A stretch of DNA of 64,000 bases from Alicyclobacillus sp. ALC3 (GTDB lineage: Bacteria; Bacillota; Bacilli; Alicyclobacillales; Alicyclobacillaceae): NCBI RefSeq assembly GCF_028751195.1, contig NZ_CP066784.1:3720001-3784000 (forward strand). Direction: 5' to 3'. The notes under the pieces are model-generated. The model ran no database searches and was not told the origin of the DNA. It saw only the letters and a program-made list of their open reading frames with translations. The translations under genes were made by a program, and so were the position numbers. The stretch's first letter is position 1, and each line of letters starts with the position of its first letter. Shown one piece after another: positions 1-8,312 of the stretch.

Positions 1-39
1 TCCGAACTTGTCTCTGACATCACTACCATCATTTACGCG

Positions 40-68
40 TTTAACCGTCATACGGCCCATGGTATACT
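40..68 (+). promoter_or_regulatory. Probable sigma-A promoter of the riboswitch/hydrolase transcript
   Basis: A -35-like TTTAAC at 40-45 and a -10 TATACT at 63-68 are separated by 17 nt. Transcription would start near 75, just ahead of the riboswitch. The -10 is good and the -35 is weak, so this is inference from consensus only. Confidence 0.5.
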
Positions 69-78
69 GCACGGGAAG

Positions 79-200
79 TAGGCCGAGTCATCGATGAGAG
101 TCGATGTACGGGGGATTTACTGTCTGCAAAGACTATGGGCGAAGTGGAACTTCACAGGGTGTTCTCGTCACCCGAGCCCGACAACTAACCTCGGAGGCCA
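79..200 (+). promoter_or_regulatory. c-di-AMP (ydaO/yuaA-type) riboswitch
   Basis: The conserved ydaO/yuaA landmarks occur in order: ACGGGGGA at 108-115, a GGGCGAAGT block near 137, CAGGGTG..CACCCGAGCCCG at about 155-180, and the characteristic ACAACTAACCTCGGAGGCC end at 181-199. GGCCGAG at 81-87 can pair with the CCTCGGAGGCC end to close P1. This class binds cyclic di-AMP and normally turns off cell-wall hydrolase and K+/osmolyte genes, and the next gene is a LysM hydrolase. No terminator with a T-run lies between the aptamer and the start codon at 223. The ribosome site (GAGAGGA, about 207) starts only a few bases after P1, so translational control or control inside the aptamer is possible. 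Confidence 0.88.
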
Positions 201-222
201 TAAACGAGAGGATGATTTCAGT

Positions 223-1056
223 ATGCGTAGAACTTGGATTACCGGTGCTGTAGCTGCGGCGGCTGTGCTTGCGTTTGGCATTTCGCCCGTACTTGCGGCA
301 ACAACACAAACAGTAACTGTCAAGCCCGGGAACACACTGTGGACCCTATCCAAGCAATACGGCACTACGGTGCAGGCTCTTCAGGCGGCGAACCCAAGCG
401 TGAACCCGATGAATCTTCAGGTGGGAACTGTTTTGAAACTCCCTGCCAAGGCTTCCGCAAGCAATACCGTAGTCGTCCAACCCGGGCAAACACTGTGGTT
501 AATTGCCCGTGCCCACGGCCTGTCTGTACAAGCCCTACAAGCTGCGAATCCCCACGTGAGCCCGATGAACCTGCAAGTGGGAACAACCCTTACTGTTCCA
601 GCTTCGAAAACGGCTCCGCCAGCCAAGATAAGCCAGCCATCTACTACCACAAGGGCCGCGGCGACCGCTCAGAATCTGACAACGGCTCAGCAGAATCTGT
701 ACTGGATGGAACGAGTGATCAATGCAGAGGCTGGCGGTCTCTCATTGCAAGCACAAATTGCCGTAGGTGACGTAGTCATGCACCGACTGAAAGCTGGTGG
801 GTACGGAACTACCGTTCACGACGTCGTGTTTCAGGTGATCAGTGGTCACTATCAGTTCACATCCGTGGCAAACGGGATGATTTACAGCACCCCGTCAGCA
901 GCGAGCGACCAAGCAGCAGTGGATGTTCTCGACCACAGCTCAGATGTTGTGCCAGGCGCGATGGTGTTTTATAACCCAGCCAAAACGCCGGGAACGAGTT
1001 GGGTGCGCAGGCAACCGATTCTCAAGACAATCGGGCCGCTCGTGTTTGCAAAGTGA
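223..1056 (+). CDS. LysM-domain cell wall hydrolase (SleB/CwlJ-type)
   Basis: This is a predicted exported peptidoglycan hydrolase of 277 aa. It begins with a signal peptide (MRRTWITG..., cleavage near residue 25). Two LysM repeats follow, at about 27-70 and 80-122, each with the PGxTLW pattern and an NP.V.PMNLQVG end, and these bind glycan. A Ser/Thr/Ala/Pro linker leads to a C-terminal SleB/Hydrolase_2 domain from about 155, with the INAEAGG motif carrying the catalytic glutamate. I chose the ATG at 223 because the GAGAGGA site precedes it and a signal peptide follows; an in-frame start at 94 would lie inside the riboswitch. Family members cleave cortex or vegetative wall (lytic transglycosylase). 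The c-di-AMP riboswitch suggests control by wall or turgor status. Whether it acts in germination or growth cannot be told from sequence. Confidence 0.9.
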   Translation: MRRTWITGAVAAAAVLAFGISPVLAATTQTVTVKPGNTLWTLSKQYGTTVQALQAANPSVNPMNLQVGTVLKLPAKASASNTVVVQPGQTLWLIARAHGLSVQALQAANPHVSPMNLQVGTTLTVPASKTAPPAKISQPSTTTRAAATAQNLTTAQQNLYWMERVINAEAGGLSLQAQIAVGDVVMHRLKAGGYGTTVHDVVFQVISGHYQFTSVANGMIYSTPSAASDQAAVDVLDHSSDVVPGAMVFYNPAKTPGTSWVRRQPILKTIGPLVFAK

Positions 1057-1197
1057 GCTGGTAAGCGACGGGCCTGGTGAAAGGCAGAACCGAGAGTGAA
1101 CTGCACCTTGCGAAAAAATGGGTTACAGGTCGGGGAGAACGGTCGGTACATCGAGGTAAACAGAGCTAGTGACGACCTTCCTCCGCGACCTGCAAGG

Positions 1198-1506
1198 TTA
1201 GGAAGAAGCAGTGTACTTGGCGTCGTAGACTTGGAACAACTGAATGGCCGGTCGCCACTGAAACCCGTCGCCAATCATAGCGCAGAACTGGGAGTAGCGT
1301 TGTTCGTAGGCGACGGCGGCGTCCTCGCGACTGTTCCAAAACACGATCCACTCATATTCTCCTATCTCGTAGTCACCAAGAAAGACAAACGACTCACACC
1401 CGCGTTGATTGCTCAGCATCCCCGCGACGACGTCCGCAATGTGTTCTGACTCCCACTGCGTATCGGGTCCAAGGACGAATCTGATGGTGGTCGCGTACAT
1501 AGTCAA
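1198..1506 (-). CDS. Small ABM-like alpha/beta protein of unknown function
   Basis: A 102-aa ORF starting at TTG 1506 (MTMYATT) or ATG 1500. The upstream GGGGAG fits TTG with a 6-nt spacer better. The layout is a strand, then helix (HIADVVAGML), then strands with an aromatic-rich stretch (YEWIVFWNSREDAAVAYEQRY). It resembles antibiotic-biosynthesis-monooxygenase/EthD-type dimeric barrels, but no catalytic signature can be asserted. It is a single gene on its own strand between the hydrolase and a small + strand gene. The fold assignment is inference. Confidence 0.6.
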   Translation of the reverse strand: MTMYATTIRFVLGPDTQWESEHIADVVAGMLSNQRGCESFVFLGDYEIGEYEWIVFWNSREDAAVAYEQRYSQFCAMIGDGFQWRPAIQLFQVYDAKYTASS

Positions 1507-1657
1507 CCCTAACTCCCCACTTCTCAGATTGTGTAGTTACTCTTCATGTATGTCTGCCTGTAGTGACACAATACTGTTTCGCCCAAAACAAAAAAATATT
1601 CACCGGAGTGGCATTTTCCAAATTATAATGTATCCTGCGAAAAAGGAGGGGAAAGCG

Positions 1658-1921
1658 ATGTTGGCCGAACAGATGGAACTGATTTTCGCGGCGTTTCCAG
1701 ATGTATTGCAGTACTATGTTGAACTTCGCGGCGGCGACTGGCAACCGGAGGGAGTGACTTGGACATATGAGACAAGCTCAGGTATAGAGCGGGTGCGCTT
1801 CACCATGACGAAGGGTGGGCAACTTGGTTATTTGGAACAAGTTCGGCAATCTGCCGTGACCAAAGACGGCACGCCTGTCGGAGAACCGCGGTACGGAGAA
1901 GCATCGTTTCAAAAAGTGTGA
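1658..1921 (+). CDS. Hypothetical protein (87 aa)
   Basis: The ATG at 1658 follows a strong AAAAGGAGGG site with a 7-nt spacer, which decides this start over the longer in-frame possibilities. The product (MLAEQMELIFAAFPD...) has no signal peptide or membrane segment. It reads as one N-terminal helix followed by beta strands (VTWTYETSSGIERVRFTMTK). I do not recognise the family. It ends 5 nt before the convergent stop of the next gene, with no clear terminator between them. Confidence 0.6.
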   Translation: MLAEQMELIFAAFPDVLQYYVELRGGDWQPEGVTWTYETSSGIERVRFTMTKGGQLGYLEQVRQSAVTKDGTPVGEPRYGEASFQKV

Positions 1922-1926
1922 GACCC

Positions 1927-2229
1927 TCAGCCAAGTCCACTGACGGCCCCGAGCGTTAGGGCGATCAGTGCAATGAAGATGGCAACTAAGACTGCAGTTG
2001 CGAGGAACGCAATGCCGTAAGTTAACAAGCGCGGAGATTTAACGGCACGGTGTCGAATCAGTGTGTAGATAAACACGAACAGCGGCGTCACCAGCAGGAC
2101 GTCTCCGTATGGAGAAAGCGGCTGAATCAAACGGTTAATGAACCCAACGAGGGCGACCAGAACAAACATCGAGACAATTGCCAACACCGTAATGCCTAAA
2201 TACTGAAGAAAGCGGTTAGATCGACGCAA
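1927..2229 (-). CDS. Small integral membrane protein, unknown function
   Basis: A 100-aa protein starting at TTG 2229 with GGGAGG about 11 nt upstream. Three hydrophobic segments are visible, at about 10-32, 43-60 and 70-95, separated by short basic loops (IRHRAVKSPR). It lies just downstream of the ABC exporter pair on the same strand and could be co-transcribed with it. No family is recognised. Confidence 0.6.
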   Translation of the reverse strand: MRRSNRFLQYLGITVLAIVSMFVLVALVGFINRLIQPLSPYGDVLLVTPLFVFIYTLIRHRAVKSPRLLTYGIAFLATAVLVAIFIALIALTLGAVSGLG

Positions 2230-2285
2230 ACCACACTTCGCCTCCCGATTGTGAAGTCACACTCTCACGTATTCGCCTTCGCACT

Positions 2286-4220
2286 TCAAGTTCCTTCCCG
2301 CACTGTTGGCCAGTCAAATTCTGGCTGCCATCCCGTGGACGCAAATTGGCTCTCGTACAGCTTCGCGTAAAACCCGCCTGCAGCGAGCAGCGACTGATGC
2401 GTCCCCTGTTCGACCAAACGACCGTGATCCATGACTAAAATGATGTCAGCGTTTCGAATCGTGGACAGCCGATGAGCGATCACGAAGCTCGTCCGCCCCT
2501 TCATCAGTGATGACATAGCCAACTGAATCTGCACTTCGGTGCGTGTGTCCACATTGCTGGTCGCTTCGTCGAGAATGAGAATTGCCGGGTCGGCAAGCAC
2601 TGCACGGGCGATTGTCAGCAACTGCCGCTGTCCTTGTGACAGGTTGCTGGCTTCCTCATTTAGCATTGTATCGTAGCCATCTGGCAACGTGCGGATGAAG
2701 TGGTCCGCGCGTGCCGCAACTGCTGCTGTCACAACATCGGTCTCTGTAGCGTCTTTACGGCCGTACGCGATGTTCTCCCGAATGGTTCCGTTGAAGAGCC
2801 ACGCGTCCTGCAGGACCATCCCAAACAGACTGCGCAGGTTTTCGCGAGGGAGCGTGGTGATGTCGTGCCCGTCAATCGTGATGCGGCCGTCCTGTACCTC
2901 GTAAAAGCGCATCAACAAGTTGACGAGGGTTGTTTTGCCGGCACCCGTCGGTCCAACGATGGCGATTGTCTGACCCGGCTTCACGTCGAGGCTGAGGTCG
3001 CGGATCACGGGCGCGTCCTGGTGGTAGCCGAACACGACGCACTCGAAACTGACTGCCCCACGCGCCTCTGTGAGGACGACTGGGGTCGCCATGTCAGGGC
3101 GTTCCTCTGGTTCATCGAGCAGTTCGAACACCCGTTCAGCAGATGCCATCGTCGACTGAATAATATTGGCGATGCTCGCGAGTTGGGTAATCGGCTGTGA
3201 AAACTGGCGAGCGTACTGGATGAACGCCTGCACATCGCCAATGGTAATCGACCGGCGGGCAACAAGAATGCCACCGATGACGCTGACAAAGACGAAGCCG
3301 AGGTTGCCAATGAAATTCATCATCGGCATGATGATCCCGGAGATAAACTGAGCCCGCTTGGCGGTCTGGTAGAGTTCTTCGTTTACCGACTCAAACGTTG
3401 CAATCGCTGCTCGTTCGTGACCGAATGCCTTGATGATTGGGTGCCCCGTGTACATCTCCTCGACATGTGCGTTCAACTGCCCGAGTGTGCGCTGTTGCCC
3501 CATGAAGTACTTTTGTGAACGCTTTGCTACAGCTCCTGTCACCCACAAGCTGAGCGGAAGCGTCAGCACGACCGCGACGGTCAAGATGCGGCTGATGGAC
3601 AGCATCATCACAATCACACCGATGAAGGTCACAATGGACGTAATGAACTGCGTCAAACTCTGCTGTAGTGTGTTGCTGATGTTGTCGAAGTCATTGACAA
3701 AGCGGCTTTGCACTTCTCCGTGTGGGTGCGAGTCGTAAAACTCTAACGGCATGCGACTCAGTTTCTGGTCAACTTGCTGGCGGATCTGATAGACTACGCG
3801 CTGCGCGACACCGGCCATGATGTACTGTTGTACGTAACTGAACAGAGCACTGAACAGATATAGCCCGAGCAAAATGGCAATGGTGCGCTCGATGTAGGCG
3901 AAGTCAATCCCGCCGCTGCCACCGTGTAGACGGGATAGCACACCCGCGAAAATGCGGGTCGTAGCGCCCCCAAGCACCCGTGGGCTGAAGATGCTGAAGA
4001 CAGTGCTTGCGATGGCGGCGCCGATTACCACCGTCAGACGCGGCCACTGAGGCGCCATGTAGCCTAAAAAGCGCAGGAGTGTGCGGCGGAAATTCCGCGG
4101 TTTTTCTACTGGCCGTCCGAGCGCCTGTGGACCGCCGCCAAACCCGCCTCGCTGTCCCCCGCCGGGTCCACCGTAAGCGGATGAACCTGTCACAGTTTGT
4201 GGCCCCCGTCGTGCGTTCAT
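2286..4220 (-). CDS. ABC exporter, second half of heterodimer (canonical NBD)
   Basis: A 644-aa half-transporter with six predicted membrane helices (about 60-360) and a C-terminal ATPase domain. Walker A is GPTGAGKT, the signature is LSQGQ, Walker B is ILILDEATSNVD with the catalytic Glu, and the H-loop is IAHRLS. The N-terminus is Gly-rich and charged before the first helix. The ATG at 4220 overlaps the TGA of the upstream partner (ATGA), which fixes the start and shows translational coupling; the longer in-frame extension is not used. It pairs with the next-listed protein as a multidrug/lipid-type exporter (YheH/BmrD-like architecture). The substrate is unknown. Confidence 0.9.
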   Translation of the reverse strand: MNARRGPQTVTGSSAYGGPGGGQRGGFGGGPQALGRPVEKPRNFRRTLLRFLGYMAPQWPRLTVVIGAAIASTVFSIFSPRVLGGATTRIFAGVLSRLHGGSGGIDFAYIERTIAILLGLYLFSALFSYVQQYIMAGVAQRVVYQIRQQVDQKLSRMPLEFYDSHPHGEVQSRFVNDFDNISNTLQQSLTQFITSIVTFIGVIVMMLSISRILTVAVVLTLPLSLWVTGAVAKRSQKYFMGQQRTLGQLNAHVEEMYTGHPIIKAFGHERAAIATFESVNEELYQTAKRAQFISGIIMPMMNFIGNLGFVFVSVIGGILVARRSITIGDVQAFIQYARQFSQPITQLASIANIIQSTMASAERVFELLDEPEERPDMATPVVLTEARGAVSFECVVFGYHQDAPVIRDLSLDVKPGQTIAIVGPTGAGKTTLVNLLMRFYEVQDGRITIDGHDITTLPRENLRSLFGMVLQDAWLFNGTIRENIAYGRKDATETDVVTAAVAARADHFIRTLPDGYDTMLNEEASNLSQGQRQLLTIARAVLADPAILILDEATSNVDTRTEVQIQLAMSSLMKGRTSFVIAHRLSTIRNADIILVMDHGRLVEQGTHQSLLAAGGFYAKLYESQFASTGWQPEFDWPTVREGT

Positions 4221-5941
4221 GCGCTCGCCCCCTCGCCGAGTTGCGACTCCACAATCTCGCGGTAGACAGGGCACGAGGCAAGCAGAGCATTGTGTGTCCC
4301 AATTCCGGCAACCGTTCCTTCGTCGATCACGACAATTTGATCTGCGTCCATCACGGTGCCGACTCGCTGCGCAACCATCAGCACCGTGGCACCCACAGTC
4401 TCTTGTCGCAACCCCGCGCGTAGCGCCGCGTCCGTTGTGTAGTCGAGTGCCGAAAAGCAGTCGTCGAGAATGTACACAAGGGGTTGACGGACAAGCGCGC
4501 GGGCGATCGACAGACGCTGACGCTGTCCACCGGAGAGGTTTTGCCCACCTTGCGCGAGCCGAGCGTCATACGATCCTTCAAGCGCCTCAATGAACTCCGC
4601 TGCCTGTGCGACCTCTGCTGCGTGCCGTACTTCGTCCAACGTTGCATCTGGACGGCCATAGCGAATGTTGTCTGCAACCGAGCCGCTGAACAAGACTGTG
4701 TTTCCCGGAACGTAGCCGATTTTGCTGCGCAGTTCCTCTTGTGAGTAGTCCCGCACGTCCACTCCGTCGACAAGGACTTGGCCGCTGTCGACATCGTAGA
4801 AGCGCGGAACCAGGTTCATCAGCGTCGATTTCCCTGCACCCGTGCCGCCGATAATCGCTGTAATCTGGCCTGGCCGCGCAGAAAAGGAAATGTGAGAGAG
4901 CGCGGGTTGCTCCGCTCCGGGGTAACTGAACGTCACGTCTCGGAACTCGACGAAGCCATCACGCTTAGAGTGACTCGGCGTCTCTTTATCGCGAATCTCA
5001 GGCGACACACTGAGCACTTCGTGAATCCGGTCTGCAGACGCTGTCGCGCGAGGGAACATAAAGAACATCATGGAGACCATTAGGACTGCGAACAGGATTT
5101 GCATCACGTACTGAATGAACGCCATCAACTGGCCAACGAGCATGGCGCCGTGGTTAATCTGCTTGGCACCAAACCAGAGAATCGCTACGGTCGACACGTT
5201 CACGATGAGCATCATCAGTGGCATCATCAGCGCCATCAAACGGTTGACCTGAACGGCTGTGTCAGTAAGGTCGCGGTTCGCCGCGTCAAAACGCGCTTCC
5301 TCGTAATCTGCACGGCCAAATGAACGGATCACTCGGACGCCGGTTAGTGATTCCCGCAGCACGCGGTTGATGCGGTCAATCTTCTTTTGCATCGACCGAA
5401 ACAGTGTCACCCCTCTGCGCATGACCAAGAAGATGGCGATGCTCAGCACGGGGATGACCACAACAATAATCAGCGACAGTTTGGCATCTGTGGTCACTGC
5501 CATGATAATTCCGCCGATGGCCGTCATCGGTGCCAGCACCATCAACCGCAGCATCATATTGACAAGTTGCTGCACCTGCGTGATGTCGTTTGTGGTGCGC
5601 GTGATGAGCGAAGCCGCTCCGAGTTGGTCAAACTCGTGCAAGGAAAACTGCTCGACCTTCGAAAACACCAGACTGCGCAAAGTCCTGCCAAAGCTCGACG
5701 ATACGTCTGACGACAGGTAACTGGCCGTAATCGAACAAGCCACACCGCCGACAGAGACGAGGAGCATCAGCACACCAATGTGCAGGATATAGGGAATGTT
5801 GCCTTGGACAATGCCAATATCCACGACGTTTTGCATCAGATTCGGCAAGTACAACGTCGACATCGACTGAAGAAAAATGAGTACAAGCACCCCGACAATA
5901 GCCAAGCTGTGCGGCGATAAATAACGTAGTAGTTTTCGCAC
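4217..5941 (-). CDS. ABC exporter, first half of heterodimer (degenerate Walker B)
   Basis: A 574-aa half-transporter starting at GTG 5941 (GGGGGTGA 6 nt upstream), with six N-terminal helices and an ATPase domain. Walker A is GGTGAGKS and the signature is LSGGQ. Walker B reads YILDDCFSALD, with Asp where the catalytic Glu normally sits, and the H-loop His is replaced (MVAQRVGT). These changes make one ATP site degenerate, as is known for heterodimeric exporters such as BmrCD and TM287/288. It is the first gene of a two-gene operon with a 4-nt overlap. The exported compound cannot be inferred. Confidence 0.9.
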   Translation of the reverse strand: MRKLLRYLSPHSLAIVGVLVLIFLQSMSTLYLPNLMQNVVDIGIVQGNIPYILHIGVLMLLVSVGGVACSITASYLSSDVSSSFGRTLRSLVFSKVEQFSLHEFDQLGAASLITRTTNDITQVQQLVNMMLRLMVLAPMTAIGGIIMAVTTDAKLSLIIVVVIPVLSIAIFLVMRRGVTLFRSMQKKIDRINRVLRESLTGVRVIRSFGRADYEEARFDAANRDLTDTAVQVNRLMALMMPLMMLIVNVSTVAILWFGAKQINHGAMLVGQLMAFIQYVMQILFAVLMVSMMFFMFPRATASADRIHEVLSVSPEIRDKETPSHSKRDGFVEFRDVTFSYPGAEQPALSHISFSARPGQITAIIGGTGAGKSTLMNLVPRFYDVDSGQVLVDGVDVRDYSQEELRSKIGYVPGNTVLFSGSVADNIRYGRPDATLDEVRHAAEVAQAAEFIEALEGSYDARLAQGGQNLSGGQRQRLSIARALVRQPLVYILDDCFSALDYTTDAALRAGLRQETVGATVLMVAQRVGTVMDADQIVVIDEGTVAGIGTHNALLASCPVYREIVESQLGEGASA

Positions 5942-6145
5942 CGAAGGTCACCCCCGTGAGGCACTCCCAGTCTGCCAAGTCGGATGGCAGACTGAAAGGC
6001 TGCGTGTGCTGATGGATGCAGCCTCATCCTCGCTGTTATTTTAACCAATAAATCATTGGCTGGAAAGAGTCCGACCCCCTCCACGCCAAGTGAAGTCTGC
6101 GCTATGATGGTGACTATGACGCAGTTGGGAGGCGGGGGAGCGGGC

Positions 6146-7078
6146 GTGATCATGGAAGCGTCACTGCAGACTTCGGAAGGTGCGGTTCGACCCGGCCGCA
6201 GAAGGTTGCCGCGGTCGTGGTTTATCGGCATCGGGTCGATCGTTTTGGTGACCGCAATCTGGGGGTTTAGCAACATCGTCATGCTACGCAGCGAAATGGT
6301 GATGTCCCCAGTCGTCATGCTGTGGTTCCGCTTCAGCGCAGGAGCAGTGTTGTTCCTGCCGTGGGTGTTACGGCGCCGATTCTTGCCTCGCGACCTCGCT
6401 CTCGGTATTGGAACCGGATTTATGCTCGGTATTCCCGTGCTTTGGCAGACATGGAGCATGTACACGATTTCGGTTGATCAAGTTGCCTTCTTGACCGCGA
6501 TGTACGTCATTTTTACGCCGCTCGGTGTCGCTCTGTTGCGCAGAAGGCTCCCTAAGCCACTCGTCTGGGTTGCCGCGGTTGCAAGTGTCTGTGGGATGGC
6601 TTTGCTGCTTGGACGCATATCGCTCCATTTGCACATTGGGGTTCTCTGGTCTCTGCTCGCCGCAGCCGGGTTATCTGCTCAAATCATCGGTACTACCAGC
6701 TTATCCAAACGCATGACTTCAGTCGAACAGGCAGGTTTGCAGTCACTCGGAGCGGGCATCTCGGTGTCAATCATCATGTTGGTCCAAGGGCTGCTTCACC
6801 CAAGTATCTACAAAGGGTTGTTTCACTGGACGGTCACAGAGTGGGCGGCCATGCTGTTCCTCGCTGTGGTGGCGACGGTGGTCGCAGTTTTCTTGCAGGC
6901 TCGGGGGCAAGCACGCGTCACAGCGACCGAAGCCGCGCTCGCTTTCAACATGGAACCCGTTTGGACAGCCGTGTTCGCGTGGTTGTTGCTGGGAGAAGGT
7001 CTGAGTCCAGTGCAAGGCCTCGGGGCGTTGCTGATCATTGCGAGCCTCAGCGTTGTCTCAGTCGCTGAGGAGAGTTGA
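6146..7078 (+). CDS. EamA/DMT-family transporter
   Basis: About 310 aa with ten predicted membrane helices in two EamA repeats (first helix IGSIVLVTAIWGFSNIVMLRSEM; second repeat from about residue 165). This is the drug/metabolite transporter fold, an inner-membrane permease for small metabolites. GTG 6146 lies 5-6 nt after GGCGGGGGAG, and ATG 6152 is the alternative; an earlier in-frame ATG at 6104 has no ribosome site. It is followed 22 nt later by an ABC ATPase on the same strand, so the two may form an operon. The substrate is unknown. Confidence 0.85.
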   Translation: MIMEASLQTSEGAVRPGRRRLPRSWFIGIGSIVLVTAIWGFSNIVMLRSEMVMSPVVMLWFRFSAGAVLFLPWVLRRRFLPRDLALGIGTGFMLGIPVLWQTWSMYTISVDQVAFLTAMYVIFTPLGVALLRRRLPKPLVWVAAVASVCGMALLLGRISLHLHIGVLWSLLAAAGLSAQIIGTTSLSKRMTSVEQAGLQSLGAGISVSIIMLVQGLLHPSIYKGLFHWTVTEWAAMLFLAVVATVVAVFLQARGQARVTATEAALAFNMEPVWTAVFAWLLLGEGLSPVQGLGALLIIASLSVVSVAEES

Positions 7079-7100
7079 GGATTAGGGGGAATGACCGGGA

Positions 7101-7895
7101 ATGAGTGAGTCAGTTATTCGCTTGCAAGGCGTCACCTATCGCAATCCAGAACCCATTGTTCGTGACGTGGATTGGGAAGTCAAGGCAGGACAGCACTGGG
7201 TGGTTTTAGGCAACAACGGATCAGGCAAGACGACACTGCTCAATCTCGTCAACGGCTACCTGTGGCCGACGCGAGGCGCGATTGAAGTTCTCGGTCACCG
7301 TTTTGGCGAAGTGGACCTGCGCGAAGTTCGCAAGCACATCGGATGGGTCAGCAACGCATTCGCCGAGCGCGTCTACGCTTCACACCCCACCGACGCGGTG
7401 ATTGACGTCGTCGCGAGCGGGAAGTTCGCCTCCATTGGCCTGTACGATGTGCCGACAGACGCAGACCGCCAACGTGCGGAGTCACTGTTGGCGGAGTTTG
7501 GCGCTGCTTCGTTGGCCGGCCGCAGGTATTTTGCCCTGTCCCAGGGCGAGAAGCAGCGCGTGCTGCTCGCACGCGCGTGGATGGCTGACCCGAAGCTGTT
7601 GATTTTGGACGAGCCGTGCACTGGGCTTGATCTGTTTGCACGGGAAACACTGCTAGCCGCCGTCAGTCGACTCGCACAGGCGCAAGGCGGTCCGACATTG
7701 GTTTATGTCACGCACCACCCAGACGAGGTGCTGCCGGTGTTTACCCATGCGCTGCTCGTGCGAAACGGTTCGATTCACTATGCAGCGACTAAGGAAGAGG
7801 CCCTCACCAGTCGCCAACTCAGTGAAGCGTTCGGCGTGCCGCTTGAAGTCAACTGGCAGGACGGGCGCCCGTTTATCCGAGTGTTGGCCAGTTAG
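7101..7895 (+). CDS. ABC transporter ATP-binding protein (ModF/YlmA-like)
   Basis: A 264-aa single ATPase domain: Walker A GNNGSGKTT near residue 37, signature LSQGEKQR near 148, Walker B LLILDEPCTGLD near 168, and H-loop VTHHPDE. No permease gene is adjacent. The sequence style (QHWVVLGNNGSGKTTLLNLVNGY) matches the ModF/YlmA group of ATPases that lack an obvious membrane partner. ATG 7101 has GGGAATGACCGGGA upstream. It ends 4 nt inside the convergent VOC gene. Confidence 0.85.
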   Translation: MSESVIRLQGVTYRNPEPIVRDVDWEVKAGQHWVVLGNNGSGKTTLLNLVNGYLWPTRGAIEVLGHRFGEVDLREVRKHIGWVSNAFAERVYASHPTDAVIDVVASGKFASIGLYDVPTDADRQRAESLLAEFGAASLAGRRYFALSQGEKQRVLLARAWMADPKLLILDEPCTGLDLFARETLLAAVSRLAQAQGGPTLVYVTHHPDEVLPVFTHALLVRNGSIHYAATKEEALTSRQLSEAFGVPLEVNWQDGRPFIRVLAS

Positions 7896-8290
7896 TACAT
7901 CATGCGGTCGTCAAAGTAGTACTTAAACTCGAGCAGGTTGTTTGACGGGTCAATGAGGAAGAATGTCAGGTGTTCTTCAATTAAACCTTCGAAGCGGCGG
8001 CCCATATCTTCAAAAAACGGGATCTCGCGCTGTTTCGCGAGCTTGTACAAATTGTCAAAGGACAGCTTGTCCTTAAACGTGATGCCAAAATGCCGGGGAT
8101 ACATCTTCGGTTCCGTTGCATAGTCGTTCGACAGATGACAGACCACCTGGTCGCCAAAAAAGTCGAGCGTGATGCGGTCCGCGTATCTGCGGGCAAGTTT
8201 GCAACCGAGCTTCGTTACGTAAAAGTCGTATGTTTCATCCAAGTCACGAGCCGGGATGGCTAAGTGAAAGACATTGTGCATGTCGCGCAC
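7892..8290 (-). CDS. VOC/glyoxalase-fold protein
   Basis: A 132-aa protein with the paired beta-alpha-beta-beta-beta pattern of the vicinal-oxygen-chelate fold. Candidate metal ligands are His in FHLAIP, the His of RHFGITF and the Glu of LLEFKYY. GTG 8290 has GGAGGTG 10 nt upstream, and ATG 8281 is the alternative. It is 22 nt downstream of the sulfolactate synthase gene and probably co-transcribed with it. It resembles small dioxygenase/glyoxalase-like proteins; the substrate is unknown. Confidence 0.8.
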   Translation of the reverse strand: MRDMHNVFHLAIPARDLDETYDFYVTKLGCKLARRYADRITLDFFGDQVVCHLSNDYATEPKMYPRHFGITFKDKLSFDNLYKLAKQREIPFFEDMGRRFEGLIEEHLTFFLIDPSNNLLEFKYYFDDRMMY

Positions 8291-8312
8291 CAGGTGAGCA
8301 CCTCCACAGAGA

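Noticed and set aside
94..222. Longer in-frame start of the LysM hydrolase
   Set aside because: It lies within the c-di-AMP aptamer, has no ribosome site and would hide the signal peptide.
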